Below are positions 1-6,682 of a stretch of DNA of 38,181 bases, piece after piece. The stretch spans positions 1-38,181 of the forward strand of contig NZ_QEKT01000011.1 of NCBI RefSeq assembly GCF_003096575.1. Reading direction: 5' to 3'. The notes below the pieces were generated by a model that made no database searches, had not been told where the DNA came from, and saw only the letters and a list, made by a program, of their open reading frames with translations. The stretch's first letter is position 1; each line of letters starts with the position of its first letter. A program made the position numbers and the translations under genes. The stretch is from Convivina intestini. Its GTDB lineage: Bacteria; Bacillota; Bacilli; Lactobacillales; Lactobacillaceae.

Positions 1-43
1 GGTCAATTGCTTTTAATTTAGTTGCCAGTGAATATTTCGCCAT
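1..43 (-). CDS. IS3-type transposase OrfA, N-terminus only
   Basis: An ATG at 43 opens a leftward frame reading MAKYSLATKLKAID before the window ends. The MxKYSxxxKLKAI/V start is typical of the helix-turn-helix OrfA protein of IS3-family elements (IS150 group), which binds the terminal repeats and is joined to OrfB by frameshifting. Only 14 residues are visible, so this rests on that motif and on the terminal hairpin just upstream. Whether the rest is intact cannot be seen. Confidence 0.5.
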   Translation of the reverse strand, partial: MAKYSLATKLKAID

Positions 44-95
44 GATAAAAGGCGCCCCCTAGTTTGGATTTCTCCAATCTAGGGGGCGCACTTCA
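1..95 (-). mobile_element. End of an IS3-family insertion sequence (partial, continues left of window)
   Basis: Reading leftward from 95, the sequence opens with TGAAGTGCGCCCCC and folds into a long hairpin (arms about 52-68 and 74-89) closed by a short TTTC/GAAA loop, directly followed by the start of a transposase-like reading frame at 43. A terminal inverted repeat that is also a hairpin immediately ahead of orfA is familiar from IS150/IS1223-type IS3 elements of lactobacilli and streptococci; the hairpin shields the transposase from outside transcription. Only one end is in the window, so the family assignment is by resemblance and the exact end base is approximate. Confidence 0.55.
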
Positions 96-167
96 TTTAC
101 GTATCTTTTACTTTGCCGTCCTTTACTACGTTGTGGGACGTCATCCTAACAGCTAAACACAATACAG

Positions 168-525
168 GTGTGTAATCGTCAGAGGGGGTGCAAGTTCCGC
201 TAAAACCACGTCCGACCCTTGAGCTAAATAGATGTTATATTTAGATGAGATTAAGGGGCAATGAATAATTGGAACATGGGTCAGATTGCCCTGCAAGTGA
301 ATGGCAAAAGGATTGGTAGATAGAGGTAGCGCCTATCTAGTATATAATGACTGTAAGAGTCGATATACGGAGTCTGACGTAACTTAGCCTTAGAGATAAG
401 GTTTTCTATTGGGCAGACGGTAGAAGAGTAAATAAGAAGCATACGTGGATGATACAAGCGAGATGAAGCTTAGCTGTACCTTGTATTATTTTTTTAAAAG
501 TCCTTAAAACTAAGGGCTTTCTCTG
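168..525 (+). ncRNA. Structured non-coding RNA; possible group II intron domain I remnant
   Basis: No credible reading frame covers this stretch on either strand. It begins with GTGTG (168), the 5' signature of group II introns, followed by a hairpin with a GTGCAA loop (arms roughly 179-186 and 193-200), and has purine-rich blocks such as the one around 429-450 that recall domain I of bacterial group II introns. It ends in a hairpin (497-506 pairing with 511-520, loop AAAC) followed by a pyrimidine-rich run. I see no domain V and no reverse transcriptase, so if it is an intron it is a truncated relic. The alternative is a distinct structured RNA belonging to the operon that starts 84 bases later. 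Boundaries are approximate. Confidence 0.35.
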
Positions 526-561
526 CTCTAATCAGACTTGCTCCCCTTGTATGGTGTTTCA

Positions 562-602
562 TTGGTTTATGATATTATTGTGATATTAATTAAGAGATAG
601 GA
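562..602 (+). promoter_or_regulatory. Probable promoter and RBS of the three-gene operon
   Basis: TTGGTT (562-567) and TATTAA (584-589), 16 bases apart, form a plausible -35/-10 pair, followed by AGGA (599-602) six bases ahead of the ATG at 609. The pair is not perfect, and the AT-rich background makes chance matches likely. Confidence 0.35.
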
Positions 603-608
603 TTTTGT

Positions 609-1250
609 ATGGTAAGTAGTGATTATGTTTCAGATTCAAAACATATTAATAATGTCTCTGAGGATTCAAAATATATTGAATTATGTACTGGATTTCATAA
701 TGTTCAAATTTTAAATTCTGAAAGAACAGTTTCTTCTTCTGAAAAATTAATTAGATTTATACGGCCTCAATTTTATAGGGAGTTGAATAATCAGGTTGGC
801 GGTGCTTTATTTATTCCTAGTGGAGTTGAAAAAGTTTATGCAGATGGTTTATATTCTGGTAATATGCATCCTTTACTTTTATCATATGCTCCAATTCGTT
901 TGGTAAATAAGAATAATATTTCTGGACCTATGATTAGTCCTACAACTGATGGAAATGTAGTTGATGTTAATCATACTTATATTCATGAGGATAGACATGA
1001 TGTAAGTACTTCTTTTTTTCGTTCTAATTTTTATGATAGTAATTTGGATAAAGTAATATTAGATTTAAAAAAGGAAATAAGAGCTCTGAGAAAATATCCG
1101 GTTGCTGTTGGATTTATTGAAGAAGGAGCTGGCATATTAGAGATGTCTCAAGTGCCTAAAACACACAATCCGAATAGTTATCATTGTGGTTTTTGGAAAC
1201 AAAAAGATACTTCTTTAAACATGATTGCATTGAACTTTAAATTAGTTTAG
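609..1250 (+). CDS. Unknown protein, first gene of AT-rich three-gene operon (213 aa)
   Basis: I do not recognise this 213-residue protein. It has no signal peptide, no membrane segment and no nucleotide-binding motif. The N-terminal 45 residues are polar and probably flexible; the middle contains a His/Asp-rich patch (HTYIHEDRHD near residues 123-132); and the C-terminal third looks like an alpha/beta domain ending in a beta-rich segment (NMIALNFKLV). The His/Asp patch could bind metal, but no known hydrolase motif is complete. It heads a tightly packed operon: the next gene starts 13 bases after its stop and the third overlaps the second. Codon use is strongly AT-biased compared with the housekeeping genes of this window, and the operon lies next to an IS end, which suggests transfer. 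Start chosen for AGGA six bases upstream. Confidence 0.75.
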   Translation: MVSSDYVSDSKHINNVSEDSKYIELCTGFHNVQILNSERTVSSSEKLIRFIRPQFYRELNNQVGGALFIPSGVEKVYADGLYSGNMHPLLLSYAPIRLVNKNNISGPMISPTTDGNVVDVNHTYIHEDRHDVSTSFFRSNFYDSNLDKVILDLKKEIRALRKYPVAVGFIEEGAGILEMSQVPKTHNPNSYHCGFWKQKDTSLNMIALNFKLV

Positions 1251-1263
1251 AAGGTAATGTTTT

Positions 1264-1926
1264 ATGTTAATATCTGTTATTAATTTAATCAGTAAAATTA
1301 TTAATAATTTTACTGATGATTTTACTAAATCAATTCCTTTCTACTCCTCTATAAACGTACTTTTAGATATAGTGGATCCTACAGTTATATCCTTTGAAGT
1401 CGGTATTGATGTATATATATTATATTTGCTGGATTATGACATTGTCAGTGGGGATTGTACGTTTTTATTGATGAGGTCTGACTATGGTATTTTAGATAAA
1501 ATTATTAATGGGACTGAGCCACTTCGTTCTATGTTTACACAAGAGATGAGGGAACTTAATCTAAATTTGCGAGAGTCTACTACTGAGTTAGTAGATATCA
1601 CTTTCGATTCGGCAGATGAGCAGGGGTATTTGCCTACGAAAGCTTTTTATTTAAATGAAAAGTACCCTAATAAGGTTAATTTGGATGATTTAAAAATTAA
1701 AATTTTAATTTTTAAAAATAACTTAAAGTTTAAGCGAAAGACTTTTAAAAAGTTTTATAGTAAAGGTATTGGAAATATACGAAAAGTAAATAATGACTAT
1801 CATTATCACGAAATTTCAAATGATTGGGTTTCGGTTAGTGATGCTGATAATGATTATGACAATTTTTTTGATTATCGCTCAACAAATAGAGAAAATAGCA
1901 TAAAAGGATATAGTGTGCGTCCATGA
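1264..1926 (+). CDS. Unknown protein, second gene of AT-rich operon (220 aa)
   Basis: Not recognised. The protein is 220 residues with mixed hydrophobic N-terminal strands (about 1-65) but no clear transmembrane helix. The middle is acidic (residues about 95-125), a very lysine-rich segment (about 143-168, with KIKILIFKNNLKFKRK) could contact nucleic acid, and the tail is Asp/Asn-rich and probably disordered. AGAAGG about ten bases upstream is a good ribosome binding site. Its last codons overlap the next start (ATGA, 1923-1926), so the two are translationally coupled and probably act together. Base composition is as AT-rich as the first gene. A nucleic-acid-related or defence role is possible from context but nothing in the sequence proves it. 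Confidence 0.75.
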   Translation: MLISVINLISKIINNFTDDFTKSIPFYSSINVLLDIVDPTVISFEVGIDVYILYLLDYDIVSGDCTFLLMRSDYGILDKIINGTEPLRSMFTQEMRELNLNLRESTTELVDITFDSADEQGYLPTKAFYLNEKYPNKVNLDDLKIKILIFKNNLKFKRKTFKKFYSKGIGNIRKVNNDYHYHEISNDWVSVSDADNDYDNFFDYRSTNRENSIKGYSVRP

Positions 1927-2396
1927 AGATTATTGTAGAAAAATTTATTATCCAAAAACTATCTTATGATAGCCTTCGTAGTTTAGAAGATATCATGGGT
2001 GAAAATCGTCCTAAAAAATTTCAAGTTCAAGAGAAGATTTCGGGTAATAATGAATATGCATGGAAAAAAGATAATACCGGGATTTTGATATCTAATCAAA
2101 CTGAACTTACTAGTATACCTAAAATTGAAAATGTTCAAGAGTCTCTCCAGACAATTATTTTAAATGGAACGATGACTGTTAAATTTGAGTTAGATGATCG
2201 AGAAAAGGAAGTTATAAAAAATATTGACAATGATAAGTTGTTTGAAAAAATGAGTAAACAATTAGAAGCGATAGTTGATGTTACTACTGGTAACATATTG
2301 AATACTATCAAGTCTCATGGTCAATGGAATAAAGAAACACCTACGCCTACACCTACATCTTTTGAAATTTCAATTCATGATGATGATTCCATATAA
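1923..2396 (+). CDS. Unknown protein, third gene of AT-rich operon (157 aa)
   Basis: Not recognised. It is a 157-residue soluble protein starting inside the stop codon of the preceding gene. Residues about 65-110 look like beta strands followed by a charged helix (KFELDDREKEVIKNIDNDKL), and a Thr/Pro repeat (TPTPTPT, about 141-147) links to an acidic C-terminal tail. The repeat and tail look like a flexible extension. A strong terminator follows 37 bases after the stop, so the operon ends here. With its two partners it forms a compact three-gene unit bounded by the RNA-like region on the left and the terminator on the right. Confidence 0.72.
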   Translation: MKIIVEKFIIQKLSYDSLRSLEDIMGENRPKKFQVQEKISGNNEYAWKKDNTGILISNQTELTSIPKIENVQESLQTIILNGTMTVKFELDDREKEVIKNIDNDKLFEKMSKQLEAIVDVTTGNILNTIKSHGQWNKETPTPTPTSFEISIHDDDSI

Positions 2397-2432
2397 TTAA
2401 TCAAGGTAACATAATGACCCTTAACCTAAGCT

Positions 2433-2473
2433 AAAAGCGCCAACCCTCAAAAACAGAGGGTTGGCGCTTTTTT
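2433..2473 (+). terminator. Rho-independent terminator of the three-gene operon
   Basis: A 16-bp stem (2433-2448 with 2457-2472) with loop AAAAACA runs into a T tract. The matching A tract on the other side would let it work in both directions. Confidence 0.9.
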
Positions 2474-2615
2474 CTGTGAAAAGAGATTGCTCAGTTTATG
2501 TCGGGGGGATTGGTACAGCTCTCAGAATCCCTCCCTAGCGCCATTCCCCCTTTGTAAAATTACCCTTCATGAGAATCATTATGAGAACGCTTAGAAATTT
2601 TTATTGATATTTTAT

Positions 2616-2654
2616 GTAAAAAGTGTTTTACTTTTTATGTAAAATACTTTTTAC
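2616..2654 (+). promoter_or_regulatory. Twin palindromic operator ahead of the XRE repressor
   Basis: Two 16-base palindromes of the form GTAAAA-N4-TTTTAC lie at 2616-2631 and 2639-2654, their starts 23 bases apart, i.e. about two helical turns. They overlap a likely -10 (TACAAT, 2652-2657) and end 18 bases before the start codon of the XRE gene. Paired operators like this are typical binding sites for small XRE repressors that control their own operon. That this protein binds them is inferred. Confidence 0.6.
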
Positions 2655-2672
2655 AATATTAGAAGGAGCGAT

Positions 2673-2885
2673 ATGAAAAACCATATTCAAGAACTACGAA
2701 AATTATATAAATTGTCGCAAGATGAATTAGCCAAAAAGGCTTCTGTTACAAGACAAACTATCAATGCGATTGAAAATGATAAATACGATCCCTCACTTTC
2801 ATTAGCTTTTGAATTAGCAAGCGTTCTTCAAGTTCAAGTTCAAGAATTATTTGAATATACAAAAAAGGATAATCATAATGTCTAA
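2673..2885 (+). CDS. XRE-family transcriptional repressor (70 aa)
   Basis: A 70-residue protein consisting almost entirely of a Cro/CI-type helix-turn-helix. The sequence LSQDELAKKASVTRQTINAIENDKYDPSLSLAFELA is the classic HTH_3 pattern (recognition helix around TRQTINAIE, residues 27-35). AAGGAG sits seven bases upstream of the ATG. Such single-domain regulators usually dimerise on short palindromes, and two fitting sites overlap its own promoter. The membrane-protein gene that follows overlaps its stop codon, so the pair is co-expressed; XRE/small-membrane-protein pairs are common in Firmicutes, often with unknown purpose. Codon use is again AT-rich. Confidence 0.9.
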   Translation: MKNHIQELRKLYKLSQDELAKKASVTRQTINAIENDKYDPSLSLAFELASVLQVQVQELFEYTKKDNHNV

Positions 2886-3312
2886 AACAAAACAAATTAT
2901 TCATACTACTTTTTGGTTTAATAACATTTGGCAGGGAACATTGGTACTAACTGTTTTATTTGCTAATTTAAATTATTATAATTACGCCATATTTGCTGCT
3001 TTAATAAGCTTTCTTTTTATTTTTTTGGAGTTACTTACTCTGAAAAGAAAATATAATGTGAAATTCGGTAACAATATGTATCAGTCTAAGAACATACTCT
3101 ACTTTATTTCAGACGAAAGAGATAAAGAGATTGCTTATAAAGTCCACACCAAATTGATAATTACTTACCAATTCATAATTGCTATAGCAATTATTTTTTC
3201 CACTTACTTCTTACGCGAAAACCATCTACTATTCATCGTATGGGTGGCACTTGCACTCTATGTTCCGAACATTCAATATTATGTGTTATGGAATCACTAT
3301 GATAAAGACTAA
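2878..3312 (+). CDS. Four-helix integral membrane protein paired with XRE regulator (144 aa)
   Basis: Start taken at the ATG at 2878, which overlaps the end of the XRE gene and has AAGGAT about ten bases upstream; an earlier in-frame ATG at 2851 lies deeper inside that gene with no better signal. About four hydrophobic helices are seen: residues 15-30, 33-52, 93-113 and 118-136. Between helices two and three is a cytoplasmic segment with SDERDKEIAYKV, a motif like that of DUF2178-type membrane proteins that accompany HTH regulators. The function of those families is not established; a role in sensing or resistance is only a guess from the pairing. Confidence 0.8.
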   Translation: MSKTKQIIHTTFWFNNIWQGTLVLTVLFANLNYYNYAIFAALISFLFIFLELLTLKRKYNVKFGNNMYQSKNILYFISDERDKEIAYKVHTKLIITYQFIIAIAIIFSTYFLRENHLLFIVWVALALYVPNIQYYVLWNHYDKD

Positions 3313-3568
3313 TATTGATAGATAAAGATTAAATAGAATAAGCTCATATTTATAACATTGCAGTATAAATGTACATCTACAAAATAAACAATAAATTCCA
3401 GTAACAGTTCCTAATCTTCGTGGAAACTTTTTAACTTTTACTTTTCAGGAACCTCTCACAACACAATCGCCTTTACTTCAAAAATAATAATACATATATC
3501 GTAAAACGAATATATGCTATATATTCCTTAATCATAATTTGTTTTGAAAGAATCATTTTAGGGCATAA
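3313..3568. other. AT-rich intergenic stretch, no gene seen
   Basis: No reading frame with a ribosome binding site is visible. The only structure is a weak inverted repeat (CATATATCG at 3493-3501 with CGAATATATG at 3507-3516, one bulged A). It may belong to a promoter region but cannot be assigned. Confidence 0.4.
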
Positions 3569-3596
3569 AAAAGCTCCGGTTGCGGCCGGGGCTTTT
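3569..3596 (-). terminator. Rho-independent terminator (best leftward)
   Basis: An 11-bp stem (3569-3579 with 3586-3596, one G-T pair) with loop TTGCGG. Leftward transcripts meet a T6 run after it. It is preceded on the same strand by a short perfect palindrome AGGAGGT-CT-ACCTCCT (3599-3614), which would mask a Shine-Dalgarno-like sequence. Confidence 0.65.
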
Positions 3597-3652
3597 CAAG
3601 GAGGTCTACCTCCTCAACATGTTAATCGGTAAAATATTAGTAATAATTAAAT

Positions 3653-3679
3653 AAAAAACGCCGTTACGGATCGGCGTTT
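3653..3679 (-). terminator. Terminator at the end of the toxin-like peptide locus
   Basis: Leftward, AAACGCCG (from 3679) pairs with CGGCGTTT ending at 3656, followed by a T6 run. The stop codon of the broken peptide frame lies inside the loop, an arrangement often seen in short type I toxin mRNAs. Confidence 0.75.
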
Positions 3680-3759
3680 CTTACATCTGACATTGGGAAA
3701 GTTTTTACAATTGTAAATACCATAATCACCAAAACCGTCAAAAACTATTTCACTGACAT
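3664..3759 (-). pseudogene. Type I toxin-like hydrophobic peptide with in-frame stop codon
   Basis: Reading leftward from an ATG at 3759 with AGGAGA about nine bases upstream, the frame is MSVK, then TAG (3745-3747), then FLTVLVIMVFTIVKTF followed by a polar tail ending RNADP and a TAA (3664-3666) inside the terminator loop. A TACAAT -10 box lies just upstream on the same strand (about 3785-3790). A 30-residue peptide with one hydrophobic helix, a strong RBS and a terminator at the stop codon matches holin-like type I toxins of Firmicutes. The TAG at codon 5 would abolish it unless translation starts at the TTG of codon 7. An antisense RNA is expected for this class, but I could not find its promoter convincingly. 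The longer frame overlapping here in another phase has no family resemblance. Confidence 0.45.
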
Positions 3760-3888
3760 AAGCGGCTCTCCTCAGAGCACTTATATTGTAGCACGAAATA
3801 TATATATAAAGACTTCGGACAAGACGGAGATTTTTTTGTGTACTCACATCAATAAATAAGGGACCCCATTACATTCAATAAGCAAAAA

Positions 3889-4410
3889 TCATCGCTGAAC
3901 CGTATAATCTTTTGACTGCTTATAATCAACAGGGTGAGCGCCGGTTGCTTCAGCCCCTGGAATCGTACCAACGCCCGCCGAATCCAGCGTGCCAAATACT
4001 TCATGAATTTTGACTTGATTGCCGTCAACTTCATAGGTAATGACATCATAACCTTTGGCACCAATACCACCACCAATGACTGTTTTATTGCCATTTTGGC
4101 TAAGAATTTTTTGACTGTCACTTGGCCATTCGGCGCCCACCTTAAGCGCTAATTGTTGCGCCTCTGACAAGCTAACGGGATTAGCCGTCTGGCTGGGTGT
4201 TGCTGAGCTACTCTGCTTCATCTCAGATGACGAGCTCGTCGGCGTACTGGCCTGCTTAGCACTGGAGCTAGTCGAACTGGAAACCTTAGCGGTCGATTGC
4301 TGACTAGAATTATCTTCCTTAGTCTTGTGGGACTCATTATTACCAATTAACCAAAAGCCGCCGACAACTACAACCAACACCAGTAAAATTATAAAAAGCC
4401 ATTTTTTCAT
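3889..4410 (-). CDS. Membrane-anchored secreted protein with Ser/Thr-rich linker (173 aa)
   Basis: Residues 1-24 form an N-terminal signal anchor (MKKWLFIILLVLVVVVGGFW), followed by a long low-complexity linker rich in Ser, Thr, Gln and Ala (about 30-78). A small C-terminal domain of about 90 residues begins SLSEAQQLALKVGAEWPSDS. No Cys follows the hydrophobic stretch, so it is anchored by its helix and is not a lipoprotein. This layout (anchor, linker, small extracytoplasmic domain) is common among uncharacterised lactobacillar surface proteins, some grouped as DUF4767-like; I do not know its role. AGGAAA lies eight bases upstream of the ATG. A long perfect inverted repeat about 75 bases upstream may control it. 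Confidence 0.8.
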   Translation of the reverse strand: MKKWLFIILLVLVVVVGGFWLIGNNESHKTKEDNSSQQSTAKVSSSTSSSAKQASTPTSSSSEMKQSSSATPSQTANPVSLSEAQQLALKVGAEWPSDSQKILSQNGNKTVIGGGIGAKGYDVITYEVDGNQVKIHEVFGTLDSAGVGTIPGAEATGAHPVDYKQSKDYTVQR

Positions 4411-4483
4411 TTTCTTTTCCTCACTATTATTATCTTCTCATAAAAAGAAATATTTAGTCATAAATCAGTATGTATTTATGCAA

Positions 4484-4518
4484 TTAATTCACGTTTTTTT
4501 AGAAAAAACGTGAATTAA
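4484..4518. repeat. Perfect 16-bp inverted repeat upstream of the secreted protein gene
   Basis: TTAATTCACGTTTTTT (4484-4499) pairs perfectly with 4503-4518 around a three-base loop TAG. It lies between two leftward genes, 110 bases past the terminator of the first and 74 bases before the start of the second. It could be a second terminator or an operator. Confidence 0.7.
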
Positions 4519-4660
4519 AAATACTGTTCAGCTTTGATATCATAGCAATAATCCGTAATACATTATCTTTACAAACCAGCGTAATAAATCCATGGAAGAA
4601 AAAATTAAAAATCTAATGTACTGCTTAAAAAGAATACTTAATTTAAAATCCACCTCACAC

Positions 4661-4690
4661 AAAAAGCCCCAGCTTCAACTGGGGCTTTTC
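4661..4690 (-). terminator. Terminator of the metalloprotease gene
   Basis: An 11-bp stem (4662-4672 with 4679-4689), loop CTTCAA, with a T run on the leftward strand, eight bases past the protease stop codon. Confidence 0.9.
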
Positions 4691-4698
4691 ATCTCCAA

Positions 4699-5391
4699 TC
4701 ATCCCTTGGCATAAATCGACTTCAAGGCCTCAATATCGCCAGTCGACAACTGCGTCAACCCTTGATCATAGGGGTACATCACCGACAGGCGGCTTTGACT
4801 ATGATCCAATCCCAGCGCATGGCCGAGTTCGTGAATGGCAACCGAATTGGTAAAGGCTTGCTGGTAAGTGGCATTTAGGTTAGCTGTGCCATGATTGATG
4901 CTAGTTGTGCCAATAATACTGGTTTCCTTAATAATTTCTGGTCCACCGAGGCCTAACTCAACCGAATTTTGGCCTAAGTTGTCAATTTGTTTATGATACA
5001 CACCAAACTTAATCGTATTTTGCTGATTATTCCCCGTCCCAGCCACTAGATGCACTAAGCCGGTCTGATTATAGACCTGAACGGCATTATCAAAAACACG
5101 CTGTGCCGCGGCGGGAATGTTGTCCTCATAAGTATAATAGTAGGTATTAGCTAAATTTGTCCCCTGAACAATCGACTCAATCGGCGTCTGGTCCGGGGCA
5201 TTGGTATTTGTCGCAGCAGTCGTAGCCTGTTGATGTTGGGCAATTGCCCGATCAATATTATCTTTCACCGTCATGACGTAACTATTTAATTGTGTGAATA
5301 CAGCCTGACTTTGCGCAGGATGGTTTTGATACCAAGTCCACCCTAAAAACAGGGTCGCCACTAGGACTATCAATTTAAATAATTTCTTCAA
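4699..5391 (-). CDS. Secreted matrixin-like zinc metalloprotease (230 aa)
   Basis: A zinc protease of the metzincin type. The N-terminal hydrophobic segment (residues 5-19) exports or anchors it. A Gln/Thr/Ala-rich linker (about 50-68) precedes the catalytic domain, which has the full metzincin zinc site HELGHALGLDH (residues 187-197) and a Met-turn SVMYP (203-207). The three His residues bind zinc and Glu188 is the catalytic base in this family (MEROPS M10-like). At 230 residues it is compact, with no prodomain cysteine switch visible. The substrate is unknown; peptidoglycan-associated or extracellular proteins are likely. It appears to start with TTG, with AAAGGA about 11 bases upstream, so the start is slightly uncertain. 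It is monocistronic, divergent from the next gene. Confidence 0.9.
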   Translation of the reverse strand: MKKLFKLIVLVATLFLGWTWYQNHPAQSQAVFTQLNSYVMTVKDNIDRAIAQHQQATTAATNTNAPDQTPIESIVQGTNLANTYYYTYEDNIPAAAQRVFDNAVQVYNQTGLVHLVAGTGNNQQNTIKFGVYHKQIDNLGQNSVELGLGGPEIIKETSIIGTTSINHGTANLNATYQQAFTNSVAIHELGHALGLDHSQSRLSVMYPYDQGLTQLSTGDIEALKSIYAKG

Positions 5392-5501
5392 AAATATTAG
5401 TTCCTTTACCAGATATGCTAAATATATGTCAATTATGCCATTTAGCTAGATTTTATACTGCGAAATTTAATATTATGTATAAATTGTCCCCGCTAAATTG
5501 T

Positions 5502-5507
5502 TATGAT
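5502..5507 (+). promoter_or_regulatory. Extended -10 promoter of the AI-2E family gene
   Basis: TGTTATGAT is an extended -10 (TG one base ahead of TATGAT, 5502-5507). No good -35 is seen, as is usual for extended -10 promoters. Confidence 0.45.
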
Positions 5508-5551
5508 ATTAAAATGGGTTGGTTATACCAACGATTGAAAGGATCCCTTGC

Positions 5552-6676
5552 ATGAAAAATTTTAAAAATAATAAGATTTTAGTGTGGACAATCGAGATTT
5601 TGCTCGTACTATCAATTGTCTACATGTCAACGAAGATTAATTTTTTGTTTCACCCGCTGTTTGTCCTAGCTTCCACAGTCTTTGCACCATTGTTATTAGC
5701 TGGATTTTTATACTACATGCTTAGCCCCCTCCTAAACTTGTTAATGAAAATTCGCATCACTAAGACCATGAAGATTAGTCGGACTTGGGCAGCGACGATT
5801 GTTTTCCTAGGTTTGCTGGCCGGCATTGTCTTAATTTTAGCCACGATTCTTCCCCGAATCAGCGCTCAAATTGCAAGTTTATTACGCATGTTTCCCACTT
5901 TCGCCATGCACCAGGAACAACTCTTAGTCGAAACCACGCAACATGGTTTGCTTAAGGACGTTGAGTGGAACTTAATCATCTCCAAGATTCAATCGAGTTA
6001 TACCCAGTATTTAGCAAGTTTCTACCAATATATTAGCAGTAATGCCGGGAGTTATATCTCCTTTGCCACGAGCTTGTTTGTTACCTTGCTAACGGCACCG
6101 GTCATTTTGTTCTATATGTTAAAGGATGGCGATAAGTTCTTACCTAGCATTCGCAAGCTCCTCCCTGGCTTTTCGAGCAGCCAATGGGAAAAAACGGAAA
6201 GTCTCCTAAAAAAGCTAAACTATACTTTATCCCGCTATATTAGTGGTCAAATCATTGAATGTCTCTTCGTGGCCGTCTTTACCACAGCAGGGTACTTCTT
6301 AATTGGACAAAAGTATGCCTTGGTATTGGGTGTTTTTGGTGGATTCTGTACCTTAATCCCCTATGTTGGTCCTTATATCGGTATCATCCCCGCTCTGATG
6401 ATTTCGGTTACTACCAGCATGTCTCAGGTCATTATGACAATTATCGTGGTAATGGTCGTAAACTTAGTCGATGGAAATTTGATCTATCCTAATGTCATTG
6501 GGAAGGTGCTAAATATCCATCCACTAACCATTATCCTCATCCTATTAGTTGCCGGAAACTTGGCCGGCATCTTAGGGATGATGTTGTCTGTGCCACTGTA
6601 TGCCATTGTCAAAGAAGTCATTCACTTCTTCTATGATGTGTGGCTACTTAAAAAACAAAAATCAGTTGAAGAGTAA
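5552..6676 (+). CDS. AI-2E family transporter / PerM-like permease (374 aa)
   Basis: Start placed at the ATG at 5552, with AAAGGAT about nine bases upstream; an upstream in-frame TTG (5519) has no RBS. Eight hydrophobic helices are expected: two at the N-terminus (about 8-50), one at 60-90, an extracellular region at 95-150 without helices, then a helix near 165-190 and a cluster from 225 to the end. The family hallmark region GGFCTLIPYVGPYIGIIPALMIS begins near residue 262. The family (PF01594) includes E. coli TqsA, an AI-2 exporter, and cation/proton antiporters in other bacteria, so the true substrate is not known. It stands alone in the rightward direction and is followed directly by a relic of another gene. 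Confidence 0.88.
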   Translation: MKNFKNNKILVWTIEILLVLSIVYMSTKINFLFHPLFVLASTVFAPLLLAGFLYYMLSPLLNLLMKIRITKTMKISRTWAATIVFLGLLAGIVLILATILPRISAQIASLLRMFPTFAMHQEQLLVETTQHGLLKDVEWNLIISKIQSSYTQYLASFYQYISSNAGSYISFATSLFVTLLTAPVILFYMLKDGDKFLPSIRKLLPGFSSSQWEKTESLLKKLNYTLSRYISGQIIECLFVAVFTTAGYFLIGQKYALVLGVFGGFCTLIPYVGPYIGIIPALMISVTTSMSQVIMTIIVVMVVNLVDGNLIYPNVIGKVLNIHPLTIILILLVAGNLAGILGMMLSVPLYAIVKEVIHFFYDVWLLKKQKSVEE

Positions 6677-6682
6677 AATTGA

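Noticed and set aside
3313-3568. CRISPR-like or tandem repeats in the AT-rich gap
   Set aside because: No repeated unit with regular spacing is seen; only a weak inverted repeat.
3647-3847. 66-codon leftward frame across the toxin-like locus
   Set aside because: Its start lies ahead of the promoter and RBS seen on that strand and it reads through the terminator; a different phase gives the hydrophobic peptide.
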